Shown here piece after piece: positions 35,873-47,165 of a stretch of 64,000 nucleotides of DNA (position 1 is the first letter of the stretch; every line of letters starts with the position of its first letter). Under the pieces are notes generated by a model. The model was not told where the DNA came from, searched no databases, and saw only the letters and a program-made list of their open reading frames with translations. Origin of the DNA: Prorocentrum cordatum (Eukaryota; Sar; Dinophyceae; Prorocentrales; Prorocentraceae); assembly GCA_963575745.1 (NCBI GenBank), contig CAUYUJ010001303.1, positions 135,808-199,807 of the forward strand. Direction: 5' to 3'. Both the position numbers and the translations under genes were made by a program.

Positions 35873-36064
35873 GACGGCTGGCTGACGGACTTGATCTCGA
35901 GGTTCAGAGCAGCTGCAGAGCTCGCGATCACACCGGTGGATTCGGCATGTTCGCAAGCCTTGGCCTCGAGCCTGGAGGCGCCCGAGCGGGGACGGGCTCA
36001 GGGGCCCGATGGCCCGCCGCGCGCGGGAGCGTGCGGAGTCGCTGTCGGGGGCCCTCTACAGGGC

Positions 36065-36260
36065 AGGCCCATGCCAAGAAGCACCCTGCCTGCCTCCAGG
36101 GTGCCCTGGGTCTCTTGGGTTTCGATGGTGCTGCTGTGGGAGGCGCAACGCTCCCATGCCAGAGGCGCGACGCTCCCATGCCAGGGCCCCATGCAGAACT
36201 TATAATGGACGTCCTGGGGTCTCAGGGTTGGGTTTCTCGCGGAAGTCTTGTTGTGGTCGA
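36065..36260 (+). repeat. Dispersed repeat family A, copy 2
   Basis: Matches 1041-1240 (GCCTCCAGG, TTGGGTTTCGATGGT, GACGTCCTGGGGTCTCAGGG). Nothing gene-like is seen from here to 36960. Confidence 0.6.
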
Positions 36261-36960
36261 GCCTCCACTATTTGCCAGGATGGGGAGGTGGACTGAGGAG
36301 GATGGAGAGGCAAGTGGTTGGCTCGAGGTATGTGTAGAGGTGGGCGAGAGAGGCGGGATGAGGGAGGAGGAGGAAGGCTTCTTGTGGAAGGCTTCTCGGC
36401 GTCCACAGTGATTCAAAACGTGCCACAGTGGTTGAACACCTGCGCAGGGGTCGAAGGCCGGGACGTGCTGGAACACTCGCCGATTGTATGCGCCGTGGCT
36501 GAAGGTTTCTCGTGAAAAGTTTCTGGTGGTCGGGCCTCCGCTGTGGCCCACCGCGCGTGGGAGCGCCTGCGGCGTCGCTGTCAGGGGGCCCTTGGCGGCG
36601 TGCTCCCCCCGGAGCCGGCGGACCCCCTAAAGGAGGAGCACTTCGACTACGCGTGAGGGGTGGCCCTTCGCCAAACTTACCCTTGGTGCGGGCCCACCGG
36701 GGCCCCCCGGTCGCCGAACGCGATGCGATCGCAGCGTCTCGCGTGCCTGTGTTTGGCCCCCCCGCGGCCCCCCAAAAACCGCGCACCAAAGGTCAATCCT
36801 TCCCCCAGGGGTCACTCCTGCGTGTAGCCGAGCACGAACAAATGTAAACAAATAGTCAGGGGACGTATTTGTTGATTCTTTTCTTGCATATGTTTTGGAG
36901 TGTTTTTTCCCAACCCTCCTGCGTTGGGTTCTCGTTTTGGATAGAGCACTGCTCGCGCGT

Positions 36961-36995
36961 CTCCTTCCTTCCTTCCTTCCTTCCTTCCTTCCTTC
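36961..36995 (+). repeat. CCTT tetranucleotide repeat
   Basis: Seven to eight CCTT units just before the 102-bp array. Confidence 0.95.
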
Positions 36996-37019
36996 CCGTC
37001 CCTCTCTTCCCCCCTGCCT

Positions 37020-38030
37020 TTGACCTCGCCATCCCTGGGGGGCTGCGATCTACGAAACTGTCGCCACTTTCGAGGGCTGCTGGGGAGGCCAGCGGAGAGG
37101 GTACCCACCGCGGACCCAAACGGGACCTCGCCGTCCCTGGGGGGCTGCGATCTGCGAAGCTGTCGCCACTTTCGAAGGAGGGTACCCACCGCGGAACCAA
37201 CCGGGACCTCGCCGTCCCTGGGGGGCTGCGATATGCGAAACTGTCGCCACTTTCGAGGGCTGCTGGGGAGGCCAGCGGAGAGGGTACCCACCGCGGACCC
37301 AAACAGGACCTCGCCGTCCCTGGGGGGCTGCGATCTGCGAAACTGTCGCCACTTTCGAGGGCTGCTGGGGAGGCCAGCAGAGAGGGCACCACCGCGGACC
37401 AAACGGGACCTCGCCGTCCCTGGGGGGCTGCGATCTGCGAAACTGTCGCCACTTTCGAGGGCTGCTGGGGAGGCCAGCAGAGAGGGCACCCACCGCGGAC
37501 CCAAACGGGACCTCGCCGTCCCTGGGGGGCTGCGATCTGCGAAACTGTCGCCACTTTCGAGGGCTGCTGGGGAGGCCAGCAGAGAGGGTAGTCACCGCGG
37601 ACCCAAACGGGACCTCGCCGTCCCTGGGGGGCTGCGATATGCGAAACTGTCGCCACTTCCGAGGGCTGCTGGGGGGGCCGCATGCGAAACTTCGCGCTTT
37701 CGAGGGCTGCTGGTGGGTCGCTGCGGGGTGAGGCACCGCGCGGGACCTCTGAGCGGGCCACTTTCTGCGCCGCCCCTGGGGGGCTGCGATCTGCGAAACT
37801 GTCGCCGCTTTCGAGGGCTGCTAGTGGGTCCTGCAGAGTGAAGCACCGCGCGGACCTGAGCGGGACTTCGCCGTCCCTGGGTGGCTTCGATTTGCGAAAC
37901 TGTCGCCACTTTCGAGGGCTGCTGGGGAGGCCCGCAGAGAGGGTACCCACCGCGGATCCAAACGGGACCTCGCCGCCCCTGGGGGGCTGCGATCTGCGAG
38001 ATTGTTGCCGCTTTCGAGGGCCGAGCGCCG
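37020..38030 (+). repeat. 102-bp tandem array, about 10 copies
   Basis: The anchor CTGCGATCTGCGAAACTGTC recurs at about 37043, 37145, 37226, 37328, 37428, 37530, 37632, 37783, 37885 and 37987. Most spacings are 102 bp, one is 81 and one 151. Units also hold CACTTTCGAGGGCTGCTGGG and CACCGCGGACCCAAACGGGA. The period is a multiple of three, which keeps frames open on both strands; no protein is inferred. One further unit lies at 59806-59870, beyond the coding block, so the array may derive from a terminal repeat or leader of the element. Confidence 0.9.
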
Positions 38031-38053
38031 CTGAAAATGGACCCCTTGCAGGG

Positions 38054-39920
38054 ATGAGGCTATCTGGACTTAACGAGAATAACGCTCTTGCCAATCTCCG
38101 CACAACCTATGGAGACGGTCCTAAGGGAACGACGGCGGCTAAGTCGTCGGGCAATGCAGGACAGGGCGGAGAAGATGACGACAAGAGCGACGCTCCCAAC
38201 ACTGATATCGTATCTTCACACGAAGATGATCGTGGTAGAGGACCACGAGGATCGCCTCCGTGGAGCCCAGGGGGGTCAGACCTCTCTGATGGCGGGGGTG
38301 GGCGCAGGGGGCCCCGAGGCCCCGGCGGACCGCACGACTCGATAGTAATTGACGAGAGCACGCCGTTAGACCAATGGAGACAGGTTGGTAACAACCAGAA
38401 AATGGATTTGTTTGACATCCTTGATGTTACGAACATTCGCGACTGGAAAATGCACGCAATACGCGACATCGCTGGGTCATCGCCCGAGAGCCAGGCAGCG
38501 CAGCACTGGATTGCCGAGGCTATGGGTCCAGCCGTGGAGGATGAGCAACTCAAAGATGCTGGACGATTCCAGCGTCTCGACCTTATGTTCGCAACGAATC
38601 TTATCGAAACATTCAACAAGATGCGAAAGAGTCGATATCAGCCCCCACATCATACTCATTTCCTTCAACAGGCTACTCGCATGGAATTCAGCGCCCAGGC
38701 CGAGGGAAGGCTCATGACTGGACGCGAGATGGTGCGGGCGATTTGTCACTGGTGTTCGGTAAGGTCGGAGTTGGGACAACATCGCATTTCGCGTGACCTC
38801 TTCAAAGTGAAGATAGACCCGCACAAGCCCGATGCTGACCTGTAGCATTTATACAATGAATGGACAGACGTGTATCAACAGCTGGATGGCGCCAAGCCTC
38901 CGTCCGATGTAATGAGGGCCTCAATGCGTGCACACTTTCTTGAACAATGCAGAAAGCCGAGCAAACTGGATGTTGCATGTAAGTTTTATGACTCGCCGAA
39001 AGACAGAACGGGACAAGGTGTCAAGACTTACGAGTGGCTGATGGAGCAGATTGAAGAAATGATGTTGCGAGAAAATGAAGAGTGGAACATCAGCGTGCAC
39101 GAGGGAACCTTAAACCAACGCGCCAGACAAGCGCGATTCGGCGGAGGCGGAGGCAATGACCATCGGAGGAATGCAGGCAGTAAAGCCGCCCCGGCAGAGA
39201 TTGCCACTAAGTTGGGGCAATCTTCGGATGTCATGAAAAAGCGGGAAAACCATGACGAAACCACGTGCAGATACGCGACCAAGGGCGACTTTTGCCCGTA
39301 TGCAGGAAAAGGCTGCCCCTTCAATCACAAGAAGCCGAAGAACGCCGCGCCGGCTCAGCCGAGTGCGGGACGAAAGTCCAGCGCCGCCCCTGCCCAGGAT
39401 AAGAACCCTAGAGGTAGATCAAAGGACAGGGGCCGAAAGGGGCAGGGCCGATCCCAGACCCCGATTGGAAATCGTAGGAAAGGAGGACAGCAGAAGAACA
39501 GAAGTCAGTCACGTGGGAAAGACACCAATATCCCGTGTTACGCATACTCCCGAGACCCCGCGAATTGTCGAGGATTCGAAGACGGATGCCGCAAGGCACA
39601 TAGAAGGCTAACCGATGCTGAGAAGCTGAAGCGTGACAAGTGGGAACAAGCGAAACTTGACGCTGGGCAATCTTTGGGATATAAGCGCACATCCAAACAG
39701 GCCAATGCTGCTGCTGCCAATATCTCTTCGACGGGAAGTAATGGTGGCTCCAGAGCCACTAGTGCTGATTCCGACAAACGCAAAAAGAATGGAGGGAAAA
39801 AACAAAGGCGGTGGCAAAGGCAAACACATGGTCTGTCGCTCTTACAAAGAAACGGGAAAGTGCTCACGCGGGAAAGAATGCTGGTTCGCCAAGACCGCCC
39901 CAGGTCATCCAGTTGCGTGA
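38054..39920 (+). CDS. gag: Copia-like gag with three CCCH zinc fingers
   Basis: Starts at ATG 38054, 24 bases after the tandem array. The N-terminus is Gly/Asp-rich; a helical capsid-like core follows (L-D-Q-W-R-Q-V through K-S-R-Y-Q-P-P). An in-frame TAG at 38843-38845 interrupts it, then coding continues with W-L-M-E-Q-I-E-E-M-M-L-R. The C-terminal third is basic and carries three Cys/His fingers: C-x8-C-x6-C-x3-H (about 39267-39327), C-x9-C-x6-C-x3-H (about 39537-39602) and, after a one-base shift near 39785, C-x8-C-x5-C-x3-K (about 39835-39890). Copia gag usually has a CCHC knuckle; CCCH fingers are more like RNA-binding proteins. Coding hairpins lie at 38136 and 39351. Ends at TGA 39918-39920, in frame with pol. 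Confidence 0.65.
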
Positions 39921-42700
39921 CAATGGCCCCACACTGGCGGCTCAGCCGTCAGTGCTGGAGGGATGACAGACATAATTGTGTTCATGGTCTTCTTTCCTGC
40001 CGTCCTCGTTCGGCAGACGTGGCGAAGCCTGCGTCGGTTGAGCAGAAAACGGGGGGGCTGGAAGAGACCCACTGATTCAATCAGCTTGGGTGCCGTCGCG
40101 CGCCCCGCCCCATTATTCCGGGGCTTCCCAGGGCAACAACAAAACAGCTTTAAACTTTTGGCCATTGCCTCTAGTGCCGATGGAGGAGACTATTGGGATG
40201 CCTCCAAAGGTGAGTTTCAACAGGACGGCTGGAAACAGGTCGAGAGTTTCGTCGATGTCCTTGCGAATTTCCTGTGCCCTCTTTCTCGGGGCGCGATCAA
40301 AAAGTACTGGTACGTTCCCCCTAGTAAGAGTTGCATGCGACATCGGGATAGCAACCGATGCAATCTCCGCGCGCGTTTTCACCCCTCCACTGAGAAGCCG
40401 ACTATCACTTGGAGAAAGGCGCGTCGCCACGACTTGAAAGAGTTGCCTTCGAGTAGCAAAGACAGATGGAAGTTCCCAGGAGAGATGCGCCGACAGATGT
40501 CGACGCAGTCGAGGGCGTCTGTCGCAGAGGTTTTGATCAGAGCATCAGACCTGCAAGATCACGTCTGGCATCTTTGGTTGAAAGACGAGGAGGGGGAAGA
40601 AAGCCCGCACGGCTCAGCCGCTGCTGGACGCACAGGCAAAGACGCTGCGTATCTAGGGGCATTGAGCTTCATTATAGATACCGGGTGCGGGTACAACCTA
40701 ATTGCGGAGAAATGCATTAGGAGCGCAGGTGCAGTGAGATTGATACGAAAGCTTCCGCAATCGATCACTCTGAACACTGCCGGGGAGGAATCTAAGGCCC
40801 TCGGTTCAGTTCGCATCGCGTGTCCCAAATTTAAGGGTGGTAGTTTTAACGCTCTAGTCATGCCGGAGACCCCGTGCGTGATTTCGGTAGGAGAGCGGTG
40901 CATGGATCACGGCTTTAGTTTCTTTTGGCCAGCTGGCCAAAGGCCCTACCTACTGTTGCCCAACGGCCAAAGGGTGGACCTAGCCGTTGAGGGCAAGATA
41001 CCATACTTGACCCTATCAGGCAAAGAGGCGCTGGGTCAGTGGATATGCGCAGCTGCCGCCGGAAGGAGTGAGCCCCTCGAGCGGCGGTGTTGCGTGGCGC
41101 CGGGCGCCAAGGCATTCCTGGACAACGTGGAGTCTACGGGAGGCCCTCCGCCCCACGCTGTCCAGACTCGCGTAACCATAGACCTGCGCGCACATGAGCT
41201 GATTGGTACCCGCAGCTACGCTGATGGGCGGCCGACCGAGATCGCGCCCGTTTTCCCGTCTTTGATCGACTCTGCGGATACCATCACCTACTTCTACTAC
41301 TCGCCTCAGTGGGCCAGCGAATGCGGTTGGAATCGGACGCCAACCGGTATTGCTGCCTCCAATAGTCTCTCAGCTTTGTTCGACCACGGTCAAGCCGTCG
41401 GTCCATTCGACGAGCAGCCCGGCAAAGCCGAGGCTTGTGCTGCCGCATATAGATGCCATTTTGGATGTGGGGTTTCAGGATACCTCCCGTACGAAGTAAG
41501 TAGAGGACTGGACTCCGATGCGTGCAACGCGGCCCCAGGACCCGAGGAGGGTGAGGTTGGAGACGCTGACGGCGTCGACTTGGTCGACGTCGACGCACCG
41601 CCAGATTTAGACCCAGACATTGCGGAGGTTGAGGTGTCGGAGACCCTTGCTGAGCGGCTCAAAAAGGCTGCAGCCTCCCTACCGCACCTTCTAACTCATA
41701 CTCCTAAGAACCCATTTTGCCCAGTGTGCAATTGGGCCAAAGCCATCAGAAAGCAACAGCGCAAAGCGCAGAACAAAGGGCTAAAGGTTTCTCGCCCATA
41801 CGCTACCCCCACTTCGTTCGGACAACTGACGACGATGGATCATTGGTATGCGATGGATGAACTCTCGCGGGGGCTCCACGACGAGACCGCGTGCGTGACT
41901 TTTCGCGGCCGAGCTGCAGATTTTCTCGCCGCTCAGGGTGTGCGCGACAAGTCTGCGGTTCACGTTTGTAACTTTTTAGTAAACCTTAGAGCCCCGGAGG
42001 AAAAGTTAGAATACTGTTATACAGATGGTGCAAGAGAGTTTGCCAGGGCATGTTACGAGCTCAATATTGCCCATGATCCTACCATCCCAGGAAACAAGAA
42101 ACAACATGCTGTCGCCGAGCGTGCGAACGGCGTGGTGCAGATGGGAGCTAGAGCCTTACTCATGCAGGCTGGTCTTCCACCACCATATTGGATCTATGCA
42201 GTTCGATATTTCTGCTTATGCTACAATGCCAGGGCCCCTGCTGAAGGGCAGTCCAGCTGGGAAAGACGCTTCGGATGCCAGTTCAATGCTCCGTTTCTTC
42301 CCTTCGGATCACTTATCCGTTATGTGCCTCCGCCTGAATCCCGTTTCCGCACTGCCAAGACTGGAGCAACGATGATTCCAGGGATATACTTGGGGTATGT
42401 GCACAAAGCGGGGGGATTGGTTGGACCTGATAGTTACGTAATACCTCTGAGACAATTGGACGGACTGAATATGGAGCCAGGACGCATTCCAGAGGGAAAA
42501 CGACCTATGATCGAGAAGTCTGACCAAGTGTACAGCAACATCATAGATGGTTTTGCTGATGACCAGTTGCCTCAGTTTCCTTTGCGACAAGCACGCGAGA
42601 AAGCGGCGACGGAGGTACGTTCCGTCACAATCCCTGCAGAAACGGGAGAAGGTGCGGCCGTTTCAGACGGACCGCAACCAGGACAAGACCGGACAACATG
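39921..42700 (+). CDS. pol: Copia-like pol, protease and integrase part
   Basis: One frame continuous with the end of gag apart from the TGA at 39918. Protease: F-I-I-D-T-G near 40669-40686 is the aspartic active site, followed by L-P-N-G-Q-R and a C-terminal beta-rich part. Integrase: zinc-binding H-x3-H...C-x2-C near 41684-41730, first Asp in T-M-D-H-W-Y near 41834, second in Y-T-D-G-A-R-E-F near 42019, and Glu in A-V-A-E-R-A-N-G near 42111-42134, giving a D-D-E triad. Then comes P-Y-W-I-Y-A-V-R-Y-F, typical of copia. At about 42685-42700 the reading shifts by one base into the next segment. Coding hairpins lie at 39938 and 40610, and a perfect 18-bp palindrome at 40924. Confidence 0.8.
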
Positions 42701-43930
42701 TTCAATGTTGATGATCTTGCCATTCTGGCGCCACCGCCTCCCCAGGAAGGCGAGGGCGCACCGCGTATTGACTCTGAGGCCGATCTTGATGACGACGTTC
42801 CTGGGGGTTTGTATGTGGGCGATGTGCCTTTGGTAGTTGACGGCAAGGGCCCTCGGCGCGACTCCCATCCTGCAGACGAAAACCAAAAACTAGGACTCGC
42901 ACAACTCGAGTATCGTTTGGACAGACAGTCCAACTTCTCAGCGGCTAAGCCGCGTGAGAAAGTCCCAGGGAAAGGGCAGCTTCTTGCCCGAACAAGTCAA
43001 CATTTGGATACAATGGATTTTTTCGAAGACAGACGGATCGTTGCTGGACTTACAAAAGACGAATTAATTCATAATTTCCCGTTGACAGGTCGGCGATTAA
43101 CATGTATCATACGAGCTGTTCTTTATTATGACCCTGATTCTGCGCTTATAACCCGAGTCTGGGTCACGGACCCAGACCCAAAATACAGTGCCCAATGGTT
43201 AAAGAAGTTACCTGAGTCTACAAATCCCGGGATGCATCCTGGACGATGGTTCAACATGACCCAAGCGCAGCGTCGACGGGCCGTGGAACAATATACGGCT
43301 GAAACGAGAGAGTTCTTCGGTATAGAGGATCCCCGTCCTTGCCTAGGTCTTCTGCGTGATATTGGTCTGGATGTGGATGACCCACCGACTCCGCCCGATC
43401 CCGCAGTGGCTCGGCCACTTGCGGCTCTCCCCGAAGCCAGGCTAACTGGACCCAGGGTGGCTGAGCAGCTACGTGGAATACAAAACGGCAGCCTGTGCTG
43501 CACCCCGGGCAGTGGGCGAGGGGCGGCGTCGCGAAACACCCAGGTCTGTCAAACCACATCTCAAACTGACGGTTCATCAGAAGAAGACGTTGCTAACAGA
43601 CACCTGTCAGACGATGAAGACATTTGGTGGAAACAAGCGCGGTATGGAGGAACTATAGCAAGAGACGGGCTACCCTCCGGCTCAGCCGACAGGGGCCCCT
43701 TGTCCGATGATGATAACCGAAAATCTGAGGATAACGAAGAGGCAAGCCTGACGTCGAGTCCGGCGGCCGCCGCGTCGCGGCGAAGCGTGCCTTGAATGCA
43801 ATTACGAGATAACTCAGACACAGATATCAGTCATCGCGACAAAGAAAAGTTCGATTCGCAATACTTCTATAATCCGTGTACAGATATAATATCTGTCATT
43901 GACGAGCCCTTCCAACTTCCCTATGACTGG
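42698..43930 (+). CDS. pol: Copia-like pol, integrase-RT linker
   Basis: Follows the frame shift near 42695. The first 365 codons are acidic/Pro-rich with a folded-looking core (R-L-T-C-I-I-R-A-V-L-Y-Y-D-P-D-S), and resemble the variable linker between integrase and RT in long copia elements. An in-frame TGA at 43796-43798 is followed by coding-like sequence (Y-F-Y-N-P-C-T-D-I-I-S-V) to about 43920, where the frame shifts again into RT. Hairpins at 42942 (read A-A-K-P) and 43678 (read G-S-A-D). Confidence 0.55.
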
Positions 43931-43932
43931 CA

Positions 43933-45020
43933 ATGCGCTCGTATGCCGCCGTAGCCAGATCTGTCTCGAAAGACGAGGCCAAGGCAAACGCAGACGCTCA
44001 AGTTGCTATGAGAAAAGAGTGGGACAGACTGCGTGACATTGGCACGTGGATCGAAGATGGTGTTCGGGAATATGCCGACGATGTTGCCGAACTTAAAGGG
44101 AAGACGGCTCATGTTTGCCGCTTGTTTGCGATCCTTGTTGAAAAGAACTCAGAGTTGCCGCTGGGACACAAAGGTCGCAAGTACGAAGGTCGGGTGGTCT
44201 TGGACGGTTCGAGCGTTAGAGATCAAAACAAAGACGTGGCACTATTCAGGAACTGTCCAGCAGCCCCGCGACAATGCAGGCGAGCAAAGCAGCCGATACT
44301 TACGGGCTGTTTGAAGGCCACAGTATCGAACAAGCTGACGTTCGACAAGATTACACACAATCAAAGTTGGGAGGCACTCTGACTTGGGTTTTCTTGCATC
44401 GTGACGAATGGCCTAGAGCATGGTCCAACATGAGAAACCCCGTATGTCCTCTGTACTTATCTCTATACGGACATCCTGATTCGGGCGGGCACTGGGAACA
44501 GCATTGCGAGGGACATGTCACGGCGAAAGGTTTTGGGAAATGTAGTCCGTGGCGCAGTTGTTACTTCCACAAAGAATTGCAAATTTTCTGGAGCATGTAT
44601 GTCGATGATTTCAAATTGTCGGGACCTGCCGACACGCTGGCCCAGGGATGGAAGTTACTTCAAGAACCTTCGGCAAATTTGCCTAAGGGCATATGCATAG
44701 ATCCTCCAACAGCTGTTTGACGATACTCAGGATGCGAACGCATATTATCAACTCAGACAATTGAGTGGCACGGAGAGTTACCTACGGTACTCCACCCGCC
44801 TCCTCCAAAAGTTTATGAAAAACAAAAAAAAAACACCTCCGTCACATACGAGAGTAGTGAGGAGGAAGCGGGGGGTGACTCGGCATCTCAGATGACCGAG
44901 CCATCCCAGCCGAGAGAACCGAAACTCGTACTTCGTAGAGCTCTTCGGCAAGATGAGCTAAGAGGAATTCGGGCGCAGGGTGGAGCTAGTTGGCCGACCC
45001 GACATGAAGAGACAATGTGT
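43933..45020 (+). CDS. pol: Copia-like pol, reverse transcriptase part
   Basis: Opens with A-M-R-K-E-W-D-R-L-R-D-I-G-T-W and K-Y-E-G-R-V-V-L-D-G, standard for the start of copia RT. A one-base deletion near 44247 breaks the frame before A-A-D-T-Y-G-L-F. The second frame carries A-D-V-R-Q-D-Y-T-Q-S-K-L-G-G, Y-G-H-P-D-S-G-G and the catalytic M-Y-V-D-D near 44596-44610. TGA at 44718-44720 sits where relatives have Gly (G-R-Y-x-G-C); coding continues behind it to TAA at 45018-45020. The expected next segment (V-K-V-I-E-Y-D-M) only appears at about 45905, after a tandem repeat. Confidence 0.75.
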
Positions 45021-45174
45021 TAACTTTGGGTCGGTTTTTCACTCCTCGTGCAAAATTTGAAAATTCGTTTTGAGAACCAGTATTTTTTTCACGTGTAGTG
45101 GGTTATGCCGCGGCTGCCAGTTAAATTCTCAGGTCCGTAGCTGCAATATTACTATCAAAACACTTGCTGGAACC

Positions 45175-45805
45175 GACGGCCGTTTCGAGCCATCTTGACA
45201 CGCATCGACGGTTTTCTGTACTTCTCCCGAGATTCAGGACAGCTACAGAGCTGACACTTACAGAAACCGATTGGACATCATGAGGCCCGTTTGTCTGTCC
45301 CATCTAGAGCTCTGAACTCGGTCTGCTGCTCGAGCTTGGTCCGCCAACCTATTCGCATTCTTCGAGTGATTTTGACGAGTGCTGTCGGTTTTCTGGACTG
45401 AACTCCCGATTCAGAATAGCTACAGAGCTGGTACGCACATGAGAGGATTCTGTATCATTAGGCGCGTGCGTCTGTTTCATCGAGCGGTCTGAACTCGGTT
45501 TGCTACCCGAGCTAGGTCCGCAAAACTATTCGTATTCTTCAAGTTCTCTTTAGAGGCGCTGTCGGTGTTCTGCGCTTAACTGAAGCTGTAGAGTTGCAGA
45601 GCTGGTACGCACCGAAACCGATCCACAATCATCAGAGGCGTTCGGCTGAAGCATCCAGAGCTCCGAACACAGTCTGCCACCCGAGCTAGGTCTGCAAAAC
45701 TACTTGTATGGGGCCGATTTTTTTGAAACTGATGGTGATTGATTTTTCCCGCTTAACTCGACCTGCAGATGAGCTTGAGAGCTCTTTCGCACAGAAATCT
45801 TGAAG
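45175..45805 (+). repeat. 176-bp tandem repeat interrupting pol, about 3.5 copies
   Basis: The anchor AGCTACAGAGCTG or a variant recurs at about 45241, 45418, 45592 and 45770, a period near 176 bp. Units contain GAGCTCTGAACTCGGTCTGC and CGAGCTAGGTCCGCAAAAC. It lies between the RT and RNase H halves of the polyprotein, where no spacer is expected. No clear splice sites were found. Confidence 0.85.
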
Positions 45806-45866
45806 AAAACTTCCTTAATGTGTACCGGGCAGCCCCGCGCGAGAAAAGAGCTCTGCGAGGCTCCCG

Positions 45867-47165
45867 GTGGTAGCCTGGTTGACGGTTTACCGCCGGCTCC
45901 CAGTAAAAGTCATCGAATACGATATGACCGAGTTTTTCGATTCCTGTGTTACATTATACGCTCTAATGGCGGACGCAGACCCGGCCACATATCCGGCCGC
46001 GGGTGCCCCGTTCGGTCCTGATCTTACTGACTTAGAAGACGGACAGGACGGCCCCAGAGGAAAAATCTACTCCCCAGCTGAGGAGGCTGTAGCATCAGCG
46101 TTACAGATCAACGTTGATACCGGCCCTCCCGAGCAAGAGATAGAGGTGCTTGGCCTCGATGCCGCAGCAGCTAGCCCTAATGACCCTGAGCCGCCGACTC
46201 AGGCGGGAGTGCTTCAACAAACTGCAGCAAAAGTGTGGATGAAAATACTTTATGGGGCTAGACTGGCAAGATGCGACCTACTCCGTGCCGCGTGTCAAAC
46301 TGCCAGTTGCATCGCAAAATGGACAGAACAACAAGACATGGACCTCTTCCGTCTCGTATGTTACATCAAACGTACATCTCATTATCGTAAGACCTCGTGG
46401 GTGGGTGATAAAAAGGAGGGTGTTCTGTTAAAGCAATATTCGGATGCAGATCCGGCGAGTGACATCCGAACACACAGGAGCACGAGCGCCAGCTACCAAA
46501 CAATATGGGGCCCATATACACGGGCAGGCCAGTCGATGAGTTCGCAAAGACAAACATGCGCATCCCATAGGACACTTGAGGCCGAGATCGTTGCGGCCGA
46601 CCTTGCGTTACGCAAGGAACTGCTTGCGGCATTGCCACTGTGGGAGATCCTGCTGGATAGACCCGCGCGATGTTTATTCTTGGAAGATGACCAAGCAGTT
46701 TGCAAAGTCATCAAGGCAGGCGGGTCAATGAAGCTAATGCACCTACCAAGAACGCATCGAATCGATGCTGCAGCTGTGTCCGGACAATTCTCTCGTGGCC
46801 TTGTTCAATTACAAAACGAAAGAACACAAGACGAGGCTGCCGATATTGGAACAAAACGATTCGTTGACCCAATGACATGGGCCGAAGTATTATATCTCGT
46901 CAACATTGTGACGCCGAAGTTCTGGGCCGCTAAGCGGTGCCAAGGTTCTCTTGACTCAATATTTTCTGACGGACTTCCCCTGGAACCCGGGGGGATTCTC
47001 AAGCCCCGCCTGGGCCCTAGTTCGGCCTTGCGGAGAGGGGCTGCCACGCCCAGCAAGAAGTCAAACAACAAAGAAAAAGCGCCCCAACAAAGGCAGACCC
47101 GCCGTGGCTGCCCCCGGCCAAGCCGAGGGATTGTTAAAGACGAAGAACGCAGTCAGCTCAGCTGA
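45867..47165 (+). CDS. pol: Copia-like pol, RT connection and RNase H
   Basis: Protein similarity resumes with V-K-V-I-E-Y-D-M-T-E-F-F (about 45905-45945). The RNase H module has Asp in Y-S-D-A-D (about 46439), Glu in T-L-E-A-E-I-V-A-A-D (about 46573), Asp in L-E-D-D-Q-A-V (about 46681) and Asp near D-E-A-A-D-I-G-T-K-R-F (about 46831), the copia four-acid pattern. Between the two halves is an insert rich in Asp, Pro and Ala. The C-terminus is basic and low in complexity; a hairpin variant at 47115 (CGGCCAAGCCG) lies in it. This is the last recognisable part of the copia polyprotein. Confidence 0.7.
   Translation: MVAWLTVYRRLPVKVIEYDMTEFFDSCVTLYALMADADPATYPAAGAPFGPDLTDLEDGQDGPRGKIYSPAEEAVASALQINVDTGPPEQEIEVLGLDAAAASPNDPEPPTQAGVLQQTAAKVWMKILYGARLARCDLLRAACQTASCIAKWTEQQDMDLFRLVCYIKRTSHYRKTSWVGDKKEGVLLKQYSDADPASDIRTHRSTSASYQTIWGPYTRAGQSMSSQRQTCASHRTLEAEIVAADLALRKELLAALPLWEILLDRPARCLFLEDDQAVCKVIKAGGSMKLMHLPRTHRIDAAAVSGQFSRGLVQLQNERTQDEAADIGTKRFVDPMTWAEVLYLVNIVTPKFWAAKRCQGSLDSIFSDGLPLEPGGILKPRLGPSSALRRGAATPSKKSNNKEKAPQQRQTRRGCPRPSRGIVKDEERSQLS

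Noticed and set aside
36856-38103. 415-codon reverse-strand frame over the 102-bp array
   Set aside because: The array period is a multiple of three, so an open frame is expected; no similarity to a protein family and the opposite strand is open too.
44247-44248. Programmed frameshift in RT
   Set aside because: No slippery heptamer or downstream pseudoknot is evident, and many similar shifts occur elsewhere.
46186-46206. CCTGAG...CTCAGG hairpin in the pol insert
   Set aside because: Seven-base loop and no CGGCT core, so not counted in the coding hairpin family.
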